Origin: an uncultured Atopobium sp.
Lineage (GTDB): Bacteria; Actinomycetota; Coriobacteriia; Coriobacteriales; Atopobiaceae
Assembly: GCA_946997485.1 (NCBI GenBank)
Contig: CAMPVF010000011.1
Location: forward strand, 1 to 61,665
Length of the DNA: 61,665 bases
Direction: 5' to 3'
Below the pieces are notes generated by a model. That model was given only the letters and a program-made list of their open reading frames with translations. It searched no databases and had not been told where the DNA came from. This document shows positions 60,547 to 61,665 of this stretch, piece by piece. The position numbers and the translations under genes are program-made. Each line of letters starts with the position of its first letter. Positions within the stretch are counted from its first letter, which is position 1.

Positions 60547-60699
60547 TTGGCAAAATACCAAGTTACAAAATTCAAAAAGGAAGACTCAAGATACAACAAA
60601 GACCTAGCAGACTATGCCGTCAGTTTCAACGAATGCCTATCCCACACCAAGGGAACATGGGCAGGAAAACCATTCAAGCTACTAGCCTGGCAGGAGTAA
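60547..60699 (+). pseudogene. Phage terminase large subunit, N-terminal remnant
   Basis: TTG 60547 follows AAAGGAGG. The 50-codon frame holds ADYAVSFNECLSHTKGTWAG then KPFKLLAWQE, matching the start of the TerL family (usually ...HTKG.WAGKPFEL..WQEQIIRD). The next codon is TAA where Gln is normal, and RDLL continues in frame after it. The ATPase and nuclease parts are gone. Confidence 0.75.
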
Positions 60700-60756
60700 A
60701 GCGTCAGGGACTTGTTAGATCAAGGGAAGGAAACGAATTTACACCAAGGTTAGGAC

Positions 60757-61101
60757 TTGACCTGGTATTTTAGCGTAGTTGATATTGTGGGGACATTAAC
60801 TGACAGTAAGGATGCAGGTGCTTACTGGAGAAAGTTGAAGCAGAGATTAAAAGAGGAAGGCAGCGAAGTCGTGACATTTTGTCACGGGTTAAAAATGCTC
60901 GCAGCAGATGGCAAAATGCGAGAAACCGATGCCGCTGATATGCAGGGGATATTCCGTATTATTCAGTCCGTTCCATCCCCTAAGGCAGAGCCATTTAAGA
61001 TGTGGCTGGCGGAAGTTGGAAAGGAAAGCTGTCAGAAATTGTTTTTATTGATTATCTTATCGTTTATTCGAATATATTCAAAAACAGTTCTTCTTAAATA
61101 A
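60757..61101 (+). pseudogene. Bro-N phage antirepressor-like protein, truncated at both ends
   Basis: The frame from TTG 60757 reads TWYFSVVDIVGTLTDSKDAG, then AYWRKLKQRLKEEGSE, CHGLKMLAADGKMRETDAAD and SPKAEPFKMWLAEVGKE, the core of the Bro-N/DinD-like phage and damage-inducible proteins. The first 25 or so residues are missing. After VGKE the sequence turns into an unrelated hydrophobic run, so the C-terminal half is lost. It directly follows the terminase remnant. Confidence 0.75.
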
Positions 61102-61156
61102 GATATGTTTTGAATTACAATACAAGAGCTTATATGTGTAAGTGAACAGTGATATA

Positions 61157-61185
61157 GAAAAAGAGCTGGGTTTGTGGCTCAGCTC
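61157..61185 (-). terminator. Terminator after the surface-protein gene (possibly bidirectional)
   Basis: GAGCTG (61163-61168) and CAGCTC (61180-61185) form a perfect stem. On the minus strand TTTTTC follows; on the plus strand CTTTTCC. A second inverted repeat, AGTTTACC/GGTAAACT, lies at 61211-61218 and 61235-61242, just past the stop. Confidence 0.75.
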
Positions 61186-61244
61186 CTTTTCCTAATTATT
61201 TTCAATAACTAGTTTACCTTTGTTTAATTTTGTAGGTAAACTTT

Positions 61245-61665
61245 TTACTCGCCTTTCTTCTTGCGAGAGAAGAATGCTGTTGCAGCTCCCAGTGCACCAA
61301 TAATTGCGCTGATCAATCCTGCTTGCCCCACTTCATCACCAGTCTTTACTAATTGGGAGAAATGCTTTGCAGAAACCTTGTTGCCAGGCTTAGTGGATGC
61401 GTTGGAACCTGAAGCACCAGTGGATGCGTTACCAGCGATGTTGGCATTATCAGCGCCACTTGATCCATTGGTGCTATTCTGAGCACCGGAATCTGTAGAG
61501 CTGCTACCACCAGTAGTAGACCCGCTAGCTGGACCACCATTGTTAGGCGTGGAGTCGTTACCAGAATCAGAGCCAGAATCAGAACCTGTTCCTGAACCAG
61601 AGCCTGTTCCTTCAGGAGTGGTTGTTGGGTTAGTTCCTGTTTTGCCAGTTTTTTCTTCGCTCTCG
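61245..61665 (-). CDS. Sortase-anchored surface protein, C-terminal part (runs off the window)
   Basis: The minus-strand frame is open from the window edge to TAA at 61245-61247. It holds a long Gly/Ser/Thr/Asn-rich spacer (GSGSGTGSDSGSDSGND and similar), then the sorting motif LVKTGD, a hydrophobic span (AGLISAIIGALGAATAFF) and the basic tail SRKKKGE. This is an LPXTG-type signal with Val in place of Pro, as in other actinobacterial cell-wall proteins. The N-terminus lies outside, so the function is unknown. Confidence 0.85.
   Translation of the reverse strand, partial: ESEEKTGKTGTNPTTTPEGTGSGSGTGSDSGSDSGNDSTPNNGGPASGSTTGGSSSTDSGAQNSTNGSSGADNANIAGNASTGASGSNASTKPGNKVSAKHFSQLVKTGDEVGQAGLISAIIGALGAATAFFSRKKKGE

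Overview
The window looks like a mid-GC Gram-positive actinobacterial chromosome, most likely class Coriobacteriia (perhaps Atopobiaceae). This is inferred from an HspR-controlled dnaK-grpE-dnaJ-hspR/clpB cluster, a zinc-finger-less DnaJ, mannose- and lactose-family PTS operons, a Veg protein, tRNA genes with encoded CCA, and a sortase-anchored surface protein. The species cannot be named from sequence alone. Many housekeeping proteins here carry Ala/Gly/Thr-rich low-complexity tails or insertions.

Layout. 1-881: trailer end of a type I-E-like CRISPR array; its leader and cas genes lie outside, to the left. 1129-6285 (minus): a mannose-family PTS operon with a FrlB-like sugar-phosphate deglycase, a HAD phosphatase and a GntR regulator, read as Amadori-product (glucosamine- or fructosamine-type) use, with a perfect palindromic operator upstream. 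7055-14564 (minus): heat-shock cluster; clpB and dnaK share a 34-bp promoter-region element, a candidate HspR site. 14921-15529: YfcE-like phosphodiesterase. 15616-26522 (minus): the purine operon purE-K-C-S-Q-L-F-M-N-D. 26983-30589: a CydDC-like ABC exporter pair. 30698-32779: an SOS-type cassette with a near-consensus promoter, a LexA-like box, a Y-family polymerase, a 49-codon small ORF and a YolD-like protein, linked by two 8-nt overlaps.

32771-44489: a cell-wall amino-sugar recycling region. It has AnmK, a small membrane protein, a BadF-type kinase, MupG-like 6-phospho-muramidase, lactose/cellobiose-family PTS IIC, IIB and divergent IIA, an RpiR/MurR-like regulator and MurQ, with NagB further on. 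Together these suggest uptake of a MurNAc-GlcNAc disaccharide by a Lac-family PTS, cleavage by MupG, etherase action by MurQ and entry into glycolysis through NagB. In the same stretch lie tRNA-Pro(CGG), ispE and veg. 44695-50920: rdgB, tRNA-Val(UAC), murE (without the DNPR motif), a HAD phosphatase and a large DUF6541-like membrane protein.

From about 51,030 to 61,110 the DNA is clearly more AT-rich and is a decayed mobile island. It has a cytidine deaminase, an AlbA_2/AAA_4 fragment fused to a CD1845-like ICE remnant, an ABC-F resistance gene with a leader-peptide attenuator, a DUF4097 gene, a broken serine recombinase, a DUF262-DUF1524 predicted anti-phage nuclease behind a frameshifted XRE gene, a GTPase pseudogene cut by an IS21-type end, phage terminase and Bro-N remnants, and an unlisted 35-residue single-span membrane peptide that resembles type I toxins. 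61245-61665 is the C-terminus of a sortase substrate, probably host DNA again.
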